The notes below the pieces were generated by a model, which ran no database searches, had not been told where the DNA came from, and saw only the letters and a program-made list of their open reading frames with translations. 64,000 nucleotides of DNA. Origin: Flavobacteriales bacterium (lineage in GTDB: Bacteria; Bacteroidota; Bacteroidia; UBA10329). Within the stretch, counting starts at the first letter, position 1. Each line of letters starts with the position of its first letter. The position numbers and the translations under genes were made by a program. The stretch lies in the NCBI GenBank assembly GCA_021739695.1, contig JAIPBM010000001.1, forward strand, positions 62,001 through 126,000, read 5' to 3'. This document shows positions 1 through 8,799 of this stretch, piece by piece.

Positions 1-143
1 CCCGTTTTACACACAACATTGGGTTTGCGGAAAAACCTCAAGTTTCAAAAAGTAATAGCTGGGATATGCCTCCTACGCAGGCTCCAAAAGAAGAGGTGAC
101 AAAAGAATCAGTATCTGACGCAAGCAAGTACATGCCGAAGTAA
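1..143 (+). CDS. C-terminal end of an unknown protein (5' truncated)
   Basis: An open frame entering from the left edge (first full codon at base 3) runs for 46 codons to a TAA at 141-143. The tail is hydrophilic and rich in Lys, Glu, Ser and Pro, ending in SKYMPK, which looks like a disordered C-terminus rather than a folded domain. It converges on the minus-strand outer-membrane gene that ends at 178. No family can be named from so little. It is called real because the frame is open to the edge and no competing gene covers it. Confidence 0.5.
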   Translation, partial: RFTHNIGFAEKPQVSKSNSWDMPPTQAPKEEVTKESVSDASKYMPK

Positions 144-177
144 TCAGAACTGTTCTTTCTCCTAACTCTTTCTTATT

Positions 178-3100
178 TCAGAAAAATGCTCGCACTTGCA
201 CGGTTCCTGTGTGCACCGCATTGTTCTTCTCGCTTTTCCGGCCACTGTATTGAATATTCACCTGCATGTTTTTGCCTACGCGTAGTTGTGCAAACGTGCT
301 CCAAGTATAGTTGAGCCCCGCCTTCAAGCCTTCAAGCAACTCGAATTCTACCGTGTTGCCAGTAGAGCCATCATATGAAATGCTGATGAAATTGAATGTG
401 GCATTGATGCTACCTCGCTGAAGAATATTGTACTTGCCATCAATCCCAGCATCGCGCAGAATGGCCTGTTCCGTTCCCACATTTTCAGGTTTGAAATTCA
501 ACTTATCTGCATAACGGAACTTGCCTCGTACGCGCCATTTTGTTCCTGGCTGAAATACCAACTGTGGTTCAATTTCGTAATACTGCACGTCCAATTTATT
601 GTTGGCAAAAAATGAATCAGTGATTTTCCAGCCGAATTCGCCACTGGCATTCAGCGTAAAGATCTTAGCGAGATTCCAACGGATTTTCAGCGTATGGGAA
701 GTGTTCGAGCGTGTTTCGAAACCATTGGCTAGGTAAACTTTACTCCGCGTATCTGAATACGTGTAATCAGCACCCACTTTAGAACTGCTTCGATTGAAGA
801 AGAAGGTATTTCTGAGGGATGATGCGAGCGTGACGAGCGTACTGTCTGAAACCGTGCTGAAAAATGGATCGAAGGCAGCTAGTAGATTATTACGCTGCGT
901 CTTTCTATCAATACGATAAACCAATTGGTCGGAGAATCGTGAAACAAATTTTCGAATTCCTGTCTTGCCTGCCCACACTACTTGCGGGCTCAGGTTGATG
1001 ACTTCGTTGAATTGCGTTGTGTAAACTTTTGTGAAATTATTGGTGGGCGTGAATACGCGAATATAGCGTGCCGTATCCTGATACACGGCCTGCACATATT
1101 CGTTCAATTCCTTAATTCCATTCTCGTTTTGATCTAGCCAACTGTAAGCGCCCTGCCCCGCAGGTACTTCCACATACGTGTATTCCTTCTTGCTTTCTAA
1201 TCCTGAACCAACTTCGTAAAATGTGGAAGAAGTGATGGCGCCTTTCAGCACTTTCAAATTATACTCCAAACGATTAACCAAAGTGTTGTCGGGACGATTG
1301 GTGCTCAATAAGGTGTCTTTCACAGAAAGTCTTCGGTAGGTCACCGTCAATTTCAAGATACTGTTCGGATTCTTGGCCAGTTCGCCTGTCAATCCTGCAC
1401 TTTCTCCAACACTCGAATACTTGAGTTGAGCATTTCCAGGCAACCAATCGTCCCGTCTTTGATAAAAAAGCGAGAAGCGATTTTTCCAGCTATCGGGACT
1501 TTTGATGTAAACCTTCGAGTCGTTCCATCGGTAACTCGTGCTCGATAGCGAATCGGCTGTGGAGATGAAGAAGCGGTTGTCTTCGAAAATATCGGTACCA
1601 CCCAAAACAAACCATTTGAATTTCTGCTGAACGCCTGCCTGAAATCGCCCAAAACGGTTGTTGGTCTCGGTTCCATTGGAAAAAATATGACTTCCGTTCA
1701 GGTCAAAACTGAATCCTTTATGGGCAATTTTGGCCGTAATGGCATTTTGGTACGCATTGAAAATGTTCTCATTCAGAAATGAACGGAATGAATATTCCAC
1801 ATCGACAATGTCTTTTCGGATAAAGCCAACACGTGCCGTGGATATGTACTGCGTGGTGTAAGCAGTTTGGCTTCGAAGATTCCAATCGCGGTCAAACTCT
1901 ACCGAACGGAAACGTTCAATTGGTCTAAACCGATCGTTGATATTCTCAAACTCAAGCCCAGATTTAATGGCCCATTTGGCCGAATCATCTAAAGGAATTA
2001 CATGGTCGTATTTCACTTTCACCCCGTAACCTACATTATCGTTGTTGTTCACGCTCGAAAAGCGATTCAGATCACTGTTCGATAAGGCGCCTTCTACTGC
2101 TACGTTTCCGTTCTTCCCTATTCGATACTCAGCGCCCAGCGTATAGAGCTGGTTCATTTTTGGGGTGATGATCTGCTGTGCTGGAATGTATCGGCCTTTG
2201 TGCGCACCCGTTATCGAATCTGGTGCTATCCACTGATAAACACGACCATTGGCAGCACTCTGAATCTGAACATAATCTCCGTTGCCAATTCCAACATCTG
2301 AAAATCGAACTTGATACAAAGCCTTGTTCGGGTCAATGCTGTAGATATAGATCTCTTGGAAGTAAACAGGAATGCTGTTCACGTTCACAGTTGTGTCTGC
2401 CTTCTGATATCGGACTTGGTCATTGTCAAATCCTACCGAATCGATGGCGGGGATGATGGCCAGCTGAACACTATCGCCAATGTCTTGCAAGAGCTGCAGT
2501 TGGTCTCCGGTCAGGTCGCCATTTAACAGGCTTGATTTTCCATCCTGTTCCGAATAAAGATTGAAATGAATTTTTGCGCGATTCTTTTCATAATCGGCAC
2601 TTGCGTGGAACAGCGATCGCGAATAGTTCCGCTCCGAATATTGGAACTCAACAATGATTCTCGAATCCTTTGTGATCAACCGCTTGGAAGTAAACGTCAA
2701 TTCAGCCGTATTGTAATCGATCACATAATCGTGTTCTTGGCCTCGTGTAAGTAATTGCCCGTCAATATAAACCCGTTCCGTTCCGGCAATGACGATGATG
2801 AACGATTCATTTTCCGCTCCGCGAAGGCGATATGGCCCTTGGTTACCTTCAACTCCCTGAACGATCTGCCTGTTGAATTTTCCGCGCGAAAGTGCTCCGC
2901 TACCTTTCACTTCCAAAAACCCAGGATGTTCGTCCGTTACCTTTTTCTTAATGATCGGAAACCGATGTTTGATGCTCAAACCCTGCGCCCTTTTTAGGAA
3001 GGTCATGAAGTAGCTGTTGGCTTGCTGAATCCGGAAATCGCCTGCGGTAAGTTCCGTTTCATCCGTAAAAATTTGAATATAGATCTGATCGAAATCCTGC

Positions 3101-3705
3101 AATTGTTGGGTGTTCCCTTCTGGCTGAAAAGGAATGTTATTGTCAGTGATGGAAGCGCGGATACCGATCTTTTGCGTCAACTGACCAGAAAGGTTCAGGT
3201 TCAAACTCGAACTCACGCCCAGATCCTGGTTGTTTCCGATAGTAATGCCTCGCGAAATAGAACCACTCTTGCTCAAAGTTCCCAGATCGAACAACTGATC
3301 GGCCGTTCCCGGTTTTACCGTGTAGCTGAACGGATTCTGCGGCACATCTCGAATGTCTCTGATCAGCGATGGGTCTTTATTGAAAGTTCTTTCAGAATAG
3401 AGCGAAGGAAAAACCCGATAACTAGCCACAACAGATGAACCGATCATCGATTCATCGAGCATCAATTTTCCAGAATACCATTCCAAATTGTACTTGGTCG
3501 AATCAATGGAAATCCCGTTTAAGGTCAGCTCGAAACTCGTTGGAACAATACTCAGCGTATCAAGCATGATCGTATCATTGGTCAGCTCGATGGTCCGATT
3601 GCGCAGGCTGCTAAGATTCTGACCCCAAACGGGTAGAATAAAAAGCATAGTCACTAATGTGAGTATAGGTCTTAACAATCGTATATGGCCAATAGGAACC
3701 GGCAA
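178..3705 (-). CDS. Very large outer-membrane beta-barrel protein of unknown function
   Basis: The 1175-residue product has an N-terminal hydrophobic segment ending in VWGQ, a plausible Sec signal. A long barrel-like body follows, with alternating aromatic and polar strands, and the chain ends in Phe (VQVRAFF), as many outer-membrane proteins do. Around residues 145-205 is a conserved-looking stretch with SKSGSISRGITIGNNQD and ITDNNIPFQPEGNTQQ, a style I associate with large uncharacterised Bacteroidota surface proteins. It is shorter than gliding protein SprA and I do not call it SprA. The longest frame starts at a TTG (3705). A TTG at 3678 would give a compact 20-residue signal peptide, so the start is uncertain. 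A TATACTTG box at 3711-3718 lies just upstream. Function is not known. Confidence 0.8.
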   Translation of the reverse strand: MPVPIGHIRLLRPILTLVTMLFILPVWGQNLSSLRNRTIELTNDTIMLDTLSIVPTSFELTLNGISIDSTKYNLEWYSGKLMLDESMIGSSVVASYRVFPSLYSERTFNKDPSLIRDIRDVPQNPFSYTVKPGTADQLFDLGTLSKSGSISRGITIGNNQDLGVSSSLNLNLSGQLTQKIGIRASITDNNIPFQPEGNTQQLQDFDQIYIQIFTDETELTAGDFRIQQANSYFMTFLKRAQGLSIKHRFPIIKKKVTDEHPGFLEVKGSGALSRGKFNRQIVQGVEGNQGPYRLRGAENESFIIVIAGTERVYIDGQLLTRGQEHDYVIDYNTAELTFTSKRLITKDSRIIVEFQYSERNYSRSLFHASADYEKNRAKIHFNLYSEQDGKSSLLNGDLTGDQLQLLQDIGDSVQLAIIPAIDSVGFDNDQVRYQKADTTVNVNSIPVYFQEIYIYSIDPNKALYQVRFSDVGIGNGDYVQIQSAANGRVYQWIAPDSITGAHKGRYIPAQQIITPKMNQLYTLGAEYRIGKNGNVAVEGALSNSDLNRFSSVNNNDNVGYGVKVKYDHVIPLDDSAKWAIKSGLEFENINDRFRPIERFRSVEFDRDWNLRSQTAYTTQYISTARVGFIRKDIVDVEYSFRSFLNENIFNAYQNAITAKIAHKGFSFDLNGSHIFSNGTETNNRFGRFQAGVQQKFKWFVLGGTDIFEDNRFFISTADSLSSTSYRWNDSKVYIKSPDSWKNRFSLFYQRRDDWLPGNAQLKYSSVGESAGLTGELAKNPNSILKLTVTYRRLSVKDTLLSTNRPDNTLVNRLEYNLKVLKGAITSSTFYEVGSGLESKKEYTYVEVPAGQGAYSWLDQNENGIKELNEYVQAVYQDTARYIRVFTPTNNFTKVYTTQFNEVINLSPQVVWAGKTGIRKFVSRFSDQLVYRIDRKTQRNNLLAAFDPFFSTVSDSTLVTLASSLRNTFFFNRSSSKVGADYTYSDTRSKVYLANGFETRSNTSHTLKIRWNLAKIFTLNASGEFGWKITDSFFANNKLDVQYYEIEPQLVFQPGTKWRVRGKFRYADKLNFKPENVGTEQAILRDAGIDGKYNILQRGSINATFNFISISYDGSTGNTVEFELLEGLKAGLNYTWSTFAQLRVGKNMQVNIQYSGRKSEKNNAVHTGTVQVRAFF

Positions 3706-3765
3706 TTGAACAAGTATAACGCAATAAATTCTGAGAAGTATGTGACGAGTGGTTTGCTCTTTATC

Positions 3766-4101
3766 TTATCCCACTACCGATCCGTTCGGCAATTTGTTTT
3801 CTGGACCAAGAAGTACCACATCGTCTGCTTCGGGAGTTGCTCCCAGAACCAGCACTTCACTTTTAAATCCTGCCACTTTCTTGGACGGAAAATTGAAAAC
3901 AGCCACAATCTGTCGCCCAACCAATTCTTCCGCTGTGTAGCGCTTGGTTACCTGTGCGCTACTCTGTTTTGTGCCAAGCGTACCGAAATCTATCGTGAGT
4001 TTATAGGCCGGTTTTCTTGCTTCTGGGAAAGGCTCAACTGTAGTAATTGTTCCAACCCGCAGGTCAATTTTCTGAAAGTCTTCGAACGTGGCATTTTCCA
4101 T
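3766..4101 (-). CDS. csaA: tRNA-binding domain protein, CsaA family
   Basis: The 111-residue product is a single EMAP/tRNA-binding OB fold. Early in the chain it has DFQKIDLRVGTI, followed by the KPAYKLTIDFG strand and the SSAQVT loop, all hallmarks of CsaA. CsaA acts in the cytoplasm, binds tRNA-like RNA as a dimer, and has been described as an export-related chaperone in Bacillus. Length matches the family (about 110). It lies 60 bases downstream of the large outer-membrane gene start region and is divergent from the desaturase. A -7 box lies 5 bases before the ATG. Confidence 0.9.
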   Translation of the reverse strand: MENATFEDFQKIDLRVGTITTVEPFPEARKPAYKLTIDFGTLGTKQSSAQVTKRYTAEELVGRQIVAVFNFPSKKVAGFKSEVLVLGATPEADDVVLLGPENKLPNGSVVG

Positions 4102-4106
4102 GGAAG

Positions 4107-4114
4107 CAAAGATA
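4107..4114 (-). promoter_or_regulatory. -7 box of the csaA promoter
   Basis: On the minus strand the sequence is TATCTTTG, a perfect match to the Bacteroidota -7 consensus TAnnTTTG. Only five bases (4102-4106) separate it from the csaA ATG, so transcription would begin at or within a few bases of the start codon. Confidence 0.6.
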
Positions 4115-4232
4115 CTTCAAGCTTCATGCAAGGCATCTATGGTCTCTAGTTGACATAAGTCAAATTTCGTTCTCAAATTTCGCTTGTTCCCTATTACATT
4201 CGCAACGTATTGAAATATTCACCAATAGATAT

Positions 4233-5465
4233 ATGGCCTATTTAAGTCAAACGTTAAATGAAGCTGCCGAAGGAAAAACCTTTGCGCTGAAGTCTAAATA
4301 CGCACTATTTCTTGTTGCAACTGGCGTGTTGCTCCTGCCTATTCCGTGGTTAGTAGTGGTCATCGCCCTCACCATGCTTTGGGTGGGCATCATTGGATGG
4401 ACCTACAAAACCGCTCCAGCAAAATGGTTGACTGCCAAAACAGATGCGGCAACGCTTTGGTTGGCACGAAAGATCATGAAAGATGAGCGCGACAGCCCAT
4501 ACCTCTATTCCTATATCGGAATCGGAATTATTGCGCCAATTCTGTTCTTTGGTTCGTACTACATTCAGGTAACCTATTTAGGCGCCAACGAATCTTGGGG
4601 TTGGAAGAACTGGTTGGCGGCATTGGCTTACAACGTGCTCAATTACGGCCCGTATTTCGCATTTTTCTCGAAGGTAGCCACCATGATCCACAAGGAAGGA
4701 CATACTCCGAAAGGCATGTTCAAGGGTGCTTTTGGCATTTTCAACAATTTTCACGGACACGTACTTTCCTTGCTTTACGGTCACGTTCCACAAGGTTACC
4801 CAATGGGGCACATGCGTATCCATCACAAGCATGATAATGCAGCCGATGATGTCACCTCCACCATCTTTTACGACCGTTCGCACGCAGCACGTTTCCTCAT
4901 ATATCTCTTCGAATTCTCGCTCTTTTGGACCGGGCTTTCCGTAGCCAATTACCATTACAAAAAAGGCAAAATGGAAGAGTTCCGAAAGATGGTTTACGGG
5001 ATGATCGCTTTTTACGGATTCATGGCTTTGGTGATGTACATCAACTTCTGGTTTGGTGTGGCGTATCTTCTCATTCCGCACATGAGTTGCATTTTCCTCC
5101 TTGCAGCCATCAACTACACGTGGCACGCTTGGACTGATCCATCTGAACCGAAAAACATTTACAAAAACAGCATCACCGTACTTTCTGGTCAATACAACGT
5201 TTACAACGAGGATTATCACGTGGAGCATCACAAGCGTCCGCAAACGCATTGGACAGAATATCCGATCAATTATGCTAAGCACATTGAAGAATACAAGTCA
5301 AATCGTGCAGTCATTTTTCAGGACACGCAGGCATTTGAAGTCTTCTTTCTCATTCTGTTCAATGATTTTGAGAAGATGGCAGATAAGTTTGTTGACCTCA
5401 ATGGAGACATGAGCCGTGATGAAATCATTGCGTTGCTTAAACACCGATTACAACCCGTTCATTGA
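4233..5465 (+). CDS. Membrane-bound fatty acid desaturase / alkane-hydroxylase-like di-iron enzyme
   Basis: The ATG at 4233 gives 410 residues; the open frame extends upstream to 4047 but that part would overlap the divergent csaA promoter. Three histidine clusters typical of membrane di-iron desaturases and hydroxylases are visible: HKEGH (153-157), HMRIHHKH (193-200) and HVEHH (329-333). Hydrophobic segments near 25-55, 93-115, 225-240 and 255-295 would place the histidines on the cytoplasmic side. The expected chemistry is O2-dependent desaturation or hydroxylation of a lipid chain. The motif order is closer to the fatty acid desaturase family than to classical AlkB, and the substrate cannot be read from sequence. 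It stands alone, divergent from csaA and just ahead of the his leader. Confidence 0.85.
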   Translation: MAYLSQTLNEAAEGKTFALKSKYALFLVATGVLLLPIPWLVVVIALTMLWVGIIGWTYKTAPAKWLTAKTDAATLWLARKIMKDERDSPYLYSYIGIGIIAPILFFGSYYIQVTYLGANESWGWKNWLAALAYNVLNYGPYFAFFSKVATMIHKEGHTPKGMFKGAFGIFNNFHGHVLSLLYGHVPQGYPMGHMRIHHKHDNAADDVTSTIFYDRSHAARFLIYLFEFSLFWTGLSVANYHYKKGKMEEFRKMVYGMIAFYGFMALVMYINFWFGVAYLLIPHMSCIFLLAAINYTWHAWTDPSEPKNIYKNSITVLSGQYNVYNEDYHVEHHKRPQTHWTEYPINYAKHIEEYKSNRAVIFQDTQAFEVFFLILFNDFEKMADKFVDLNGDMSRDEIIALLKHRLQPVH

Positions 5466-5502
5466 TTGGAAAGGATTTCTTTCGTTAATTAGCGGCTCAA
5501 TT

Positions 5503-5556
5503 ATGAACAGAACACACCATCACCATCATCTTACCTACTCGGAAAACCCGGAGTAA
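5503..5556 (+). CDS. hisL: Histidine operon leader peptide
   Basis: A 17-residue frame, MNRTHHHHHLTYSENPE, begins at ATG 5503 and stops at TAA 5554. Codons 5-9 (5515-5529) are five consecutive His codons in mixed form (CAC CAT CAC CAT CAT). It sits between the desaturase stop and hisG, upstream of a strong terminator hairpin. This is the arrangement of ribosome-stalling attenuation: when charged tRNA-His is scarce the ribosome waits on the His run and changes the RNA folding downstream. No Shine-Dalgarno sequence is visible, as is normal for this phylum. A run of five His codons immediately before a his operon is very unlikely by chance. Confidence 0.88.
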   Translation: MNRTHHHHHLTYSENPE

Positions 5557-5609
5557 GCTGATGCATTGATGCCAATTAAAAGGATTTATCAAGCCCCATC
5601 GGAACTCCG
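5537..5609 (+). promoter_or_regulatory. Candidate antiterminator/anti-antiterminator pairings of the his attenuator
   Basis: Segment 1 (ACTCGG, 5537-5542) can pair with segment 2 (CCCGGAGT, 5547-5554) with a two-base bulge. Part of segment 2 (CGGAGT, 5549-5554) is also perfectly complementary to ACTCCG at 5604-5609, which forms the loop and part of the 3' arm of the terminator. A ribosome stalled on the His run would cover segment 1 and free segment 2 to break the terminator. The pairings are seen; the switching is inferred, and the 6-bp helices are modest. Confidence 0.5.
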
Positions 5610-5622
5610 ATGGGGCTTTTTT
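5591..5622 (+). terminator. Attenuator terminator upstream of hisG
   Basis: A perfect 11-12 bp stem (5591/5592-5602 with 5607-5617/5618) carries a GCCCC/GGGGC core, has a 4-base loop (AACT), and is followed by six T residues (5617-5622). It lies 15 bases before the hisG ATG, so termination here would shut off the whole his operon. Confidence 0.9.
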
Positions 5623-5637
5623 GTTGAATGAACTGAC

Positions 5638-6492
5638 ATGGAAAAACTAAGAATAGCGATACAGAAAAACGGGCGGTTAAGCGAGAAGAGTCTCCAGCTT
5701 CTGGCAGACTGCGGCATCCGCGTGAATAACGGAGGCAAACTGAAGGCCGATGCTGCCAATTTCCCCTTGGAAGTACTTTTTCTACGTGATGATGATATTT
5801 CGCAATACGTGGAAGAAGGAGTGGCCGATGTAGGCATGTTGGGCGAGAACACGGTTCTTGAAAAAGACAAGAATGTGGAAATTGTGCGGCAATTGGGCTT
5901 TGCCAAATGCAGGCTTTCATTGGCCGTCTCTAAAGAGGTGAATTACACTGGAACCAATTGGTTTGAAGGAAAGAAAGTAGCCACGAGTTATCCGAAAATA
6001 TTAGGCGACTACTTCAAAAATAAAGGCGTGAATGCCACCATTGAAGTCATCAGCGGAAGTGTGGAAATTGCCCCAGGAATCGGTTTGGCCGAAGGAATTT
6101 GCGACATCGTAAGTACAGGAAGTACGCTTTTGGCAAACGGACTGAAGGAAGTGGAGCAAGTATTGACGAGTCAAGCCGTGCTCATCGCCAATCCGAATCT
6201 ATCTGAGGGAAAGAAGGCGCTTTTGGAAAGCATCATGTTCCGAATGAACGCGGTTCAGAAGGCATCAGAGAACAAATACATTCTCCTCAACGCACCGAAT
6301 GCGAAGCTTAAAGAGATAACCGCAGTTCTTCCCGGCATGAAAAGCCCGACCATTTTGCCGTTGGCCGAAGAAGGTTGGAGCAGCCTCCATAGCGTGGTGA
6401 AGGAAGATGAATTCTGGGAAGTGATTGACAAACTGAAAGCCCTTGGCGCAGAGGGAATTCTTGTGTGTCCAATTGAAAAAATGATTCTGTGA
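5638..6492 (+). CDS. hisG: ATP phosphoribosyltransferase, long form
   Basis: Catalyses the first step of histidine synthesis, joining ATP and PRPP to give phosphoribosyl-ATP. The 284-residue length and a C-terminal ACT-like regulatory domain (about 210-284, around LPGMKSPTILPL) mark the long, self-contained form that does not need HisZ. The PRPP-binding stretch VEIAPGIGLAEGICDIVSTG lies near 139-158. The N-terminus MEKLRIAIQKNGRL is typical. It is the first gene of an eight-enzyme operon behind the attenuator, and its TGA overlaps the hisD ATG. Long-form HisG is normally feedback-inhibited by histidine through the C-terminal domain. Confidence 0.97.
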   Translation: MEKLRIAIQKNGRLSEKSLQLLADCGIRVNNGGKLKADAANFPLEVLFLRDDDISQYVEEGVADVGMLGENTVLEKDKNVEIVRQLGFAKCRLSLAVSKEVNYTGTNWFEGKKVATSYPKILGDYFKNKGVNATIEVISGSVEIAPGIGLAEGICDIVSTGSTLLANGLKEVEQVLTSQAVLIANPNLSEGKKALLESIMFRMNAVQKASENKYILLNAPNAKLKEITAVLPGMKSPTILPLAEEGWSSLHSVVKEDEFWEVIDKLKALGAEGILVCPIEKMIL

Positions 6493-7772
6493 TGAAGGTA
6501 TTCCGCAATCCAGCCCGAAGTGAGTGGGCCACTATTTCGCAGCGACCAAGCATCGATATGTCTGAGCTTCAACCAAAGGTGCAATCCGTTTTGGATGAAG
6601 TGAAAAACCGTGGAGATAAGGCTTTGCTGGAACTCACCGCCAAGTTCGATGGCGTTGAATTGAAATCATTGAAGATGGATATTCCAGAAGTGGTTGAACT
6701 CGATGAAAAGCTCAAATTTGCTATTGATGTAGCTTGGAATAATATCCACAAATTCCATTCAGCGCAGCAATCAATTCCTGAAAAAGTTGAAACTACCCAA
6801 GGCGTTTTCTGCTGGCGAAAAAGCATTGCCATCGAAAAAGTAGGGCTTTACATCCCGGGTGGAAGCGCGCCTTTGTTCTCCACTTTACTGATGCTCGGAA
6901 TTCCAGCCATCATTGCAGGAAGCAAAGAAATTGTGGTCTGTACTCCTCCGAGAAAAGACGGTTCTGTTGACAGCGCCATTCTTTATGTGGCGCAAAAACT
7001 TGCTTTGAAACATATTTTTACCATTGGTGGTGCTCAGGCAATTGCCGCAATGGCTTCAGGCACCGAAACCATCCCCAAAGTGGACAAGATTTTTGGCCCT
7101 GGAAATCAGTATGTGACCATGGCGAAGCAACTGGTGAAGCAGCAAGGTGTGGCAATTGACATGCCTGCAGGACCAAGCGAAGTGCTGGTGATTGCTGATG
7201 AAAGTTGTGAACCTGCTTTTGTGGCTGCCGACCTGTTGAGTCAAGCTGAGCACGGACCGGATAGTCAAGTGGTGTTGGTAGTAATACAAAGTGAGAAAGT
7301 CGTTACTGAAATTCTTTCTGAAGTTGATGAACAATTGAATCTACTTCCACGAAAAGACATCGCAAAAATGGCATTGGGAAATAGTTCCGTGATTGTGGTG
7401 AATTCACCCGAAGAAGCGATGGCTTTCTCAAATCAATACGCTCCAGAACACTTGATTCTTGCAACAAAAAACGCGGATGAGTTGGCCGAGAAAGTGGTGA
7501 ACGCTGGCAGCGTTTTCATCGGAAATTACAGCTGCGAAAGCGCGGGAGATTACGCCAGTGGAACGAATCACACATTGCCAACTAACGGTTATGCGCGCAG
7601 CTACAGTGGTGTTTCATTGGACAGCTTCGTGAAGAAAGTGACCTTCCAAAAATTGAGTGCCGAAGGCATTCAGAATATCGGTCCAGCGATTGAGACAATG
7701 GCTGCGGCAGAACAACTCGATGCGCACCGAAATGCCGTTTCAATCCGATTAAAGAAGTTGAACAATGGTTGA
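6492..7772 (+). CDS. hisD: Histidinol dehydrogenase
   Basis: Carries out the last two steps of histidine synthesis, NAD-dependent oxidation of histidinol to histidine, using zinc. Visible signatures include GPGNQYVTMAKQLV, DMPAGPSEVLVIAD, the zinc-ligand region LLSQAEHGPDSQ, YAPEHLIL and ASGTNHTLPT. I chose the ATG at 6492, which overlaps the hisG stop by one base and gives 426 residues; a GTG at 6489 would add one residue. Length fits the family (about 430). Translation is probably coupled to hisG. Confidence 0.97.
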   Translation: MKVFRNPARSEWATISQRPSIDMSELQPKVQSVLDEVKNRGDKALLELTAKFDGVELKSLKMDIPEVVELDEKLKFAIDVAWNNIHKFHSAQQSIPEKVETTQGVFCWRKSIAIEKVGLYIPGGSAPLFSTLLMLGIPAIIAGSKEIVVCTPPRKDGSVDSAILYVAQKLALKHIFTIGGAQAIAAMASGTETIPKVDKIFGPGNQYVTMAKQLVKQQGVAIDMPAGPSEVLVIADESCEPAFVAADLLSQAEHGPDSQVVLVVIQSEKVVTEILSEVDEQLNLLPRKDIAKMALGNSSVIVVNSPEEAMAFSNQYAPEHLILATKNADELAEKVVNAGSVFIGNYSCESAGDYASGTNHTLPTNGYARSYSGVSLDSFVKKVTFQKLSAEGIQNIGPAIETMAAAEQLDAHRNAVSIRLKKLNNG

Positions 7773-8799
7773 TATTCAGAAATTGATTCGGCCAAATGTG
7801 CGGAATCTGAAACCGTACAGCAGTGCCCGCGATGAGTTCAAAGGCTCGGCTTCTGTGTGGTTGGATGCCAATGAAAACCCGAATGATAATGGCCTAAACC
7901 GTTACCCCGATCCATTACAGAAAAAGCTGAAAGCCCGTATTTCTGAACTAAAGAACATTTCAGCGGAAAACATCTTTCTTGGCAATGGAAGCGATGAAGC
8001 AATCGACCTGCTTTTTCGTGGGTTTTGTGAACCCGGAAATGACAAAGCATTGATCTGTTCGCCAACCTATGGCATGTATCAAGTGAGTGCCGACATCAAC
8101 GATGTGGAGGTGATTGATGTGCTGCTAACTTCCGATTGGCAGCTAAACATGGAAGGCATCCAAAAGCATTTTAGTGATTCGAATCTGAAACTCATTTTCA
8201 TCTGTTCACCCAACAATCCAACGGGAAACAGCATGAACAGGGAAGATGTGCTTGCACTCATTTCCGCATTCAATGGCTTGGTGGTGATCGATGAGGCCTA
8301 CATCGATTTTTCCAAGGAAGAATCGTTCACAAAGGAATTGGGGAGCTTCAACAACCTAGTGATTCTCCAAACCCTCAGCAAAGCGTGGGGTTTGGCGGGC
8401 ATCCGATTGGGAATGGCGTTGGCAAACACGGAAGTAATTGACGTCCTGAACCGAATCAAACCACCTTATAACGTCAATCAACTCACGCAGGAGGTTGCCT
8501 TGAAAGAATTGGCTGATGAGGCAAGTTTTAAGAACGAAGTTGAAGCGATTCTTGCAGAAAGAACGCGCTTGACAAAAGAGCTTTCACGATTGAAAAACGT
8601 GCTGCATATCTATCCTTCCGATGCCAATTTCCTGTTAGTGAAATTCACCGAACCAAAGGCGGTTTATGATGCATTGACAGAGAAACGAATTGTTGTTCGT
8701 GACCGTTCCAAAGTTGCTGAAGGCTGTCTGCGAATTACGGTGGGAACAAGCGAAGAGAACTCCCAGTTGATCAACGAATTGATGAAATTACAATCATGA
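7765..8799 (+). CDS. hisC: Histidinol-phosphate aminotransferase
   Basis: PLP enzyme of fold type I converting imidazole acetol phosphate and glutamate to histidinol phosphate. Seen are the substrate loop CSPNNPTGN, the DEAYIDF segment, and the Schiff-base lysine context [13 protein letters not shown]. 344 residues is normal for HisC. The start overlaps hisD by eight bases and the stop overlaps hisB in an ATGA arrangement, consistent with a tightly coupled operon. Confidence 0.96.
   Translation: MVDIQKLIRPNVRNLKPYSSARDEFKGSASVWLDANENPNDNGLNRYPDPLQKKLKARISELKNISAENIFLGNGSDEAIDLLFRGFCEPGNDKALICSPTYGMYQVSADINDVEVIDVLLTSDWQLNMEGIQKHFSDSNLKLIFICSPNNPTGNSMNREDVLALISAFNGLVVIDEAYIDFSKEESFTKELGSFNNLVILQTLSKAWGLAGIRLGMALANTEVIDVLNRIKPPYNVNQLTQEVALKELADEASFKNEVEAILAERTRLTKELSRLKNVLHIYPSDANFLLVKFTEPKAVYDALTEKRIVVRDRSKVAEGCLRITVGTSEENSQLINELMKLQS

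Noticed and set aside
4578-5282. A 234-codon open frame on the minus strand opposite the desaturase gene
   Set aside because: It lies entirely within a gene with clear di-iron histidine motifs; its translation has no domain or signal and looks like an antisense shadow.
5515-5529. The five-His run as a cloned affinity tag or contamination
   Set aside because: Codons are mixed CAC/CAT, it is in a short leader frame followed by a terminator and a native his operon, and no vector-like sequence is near.
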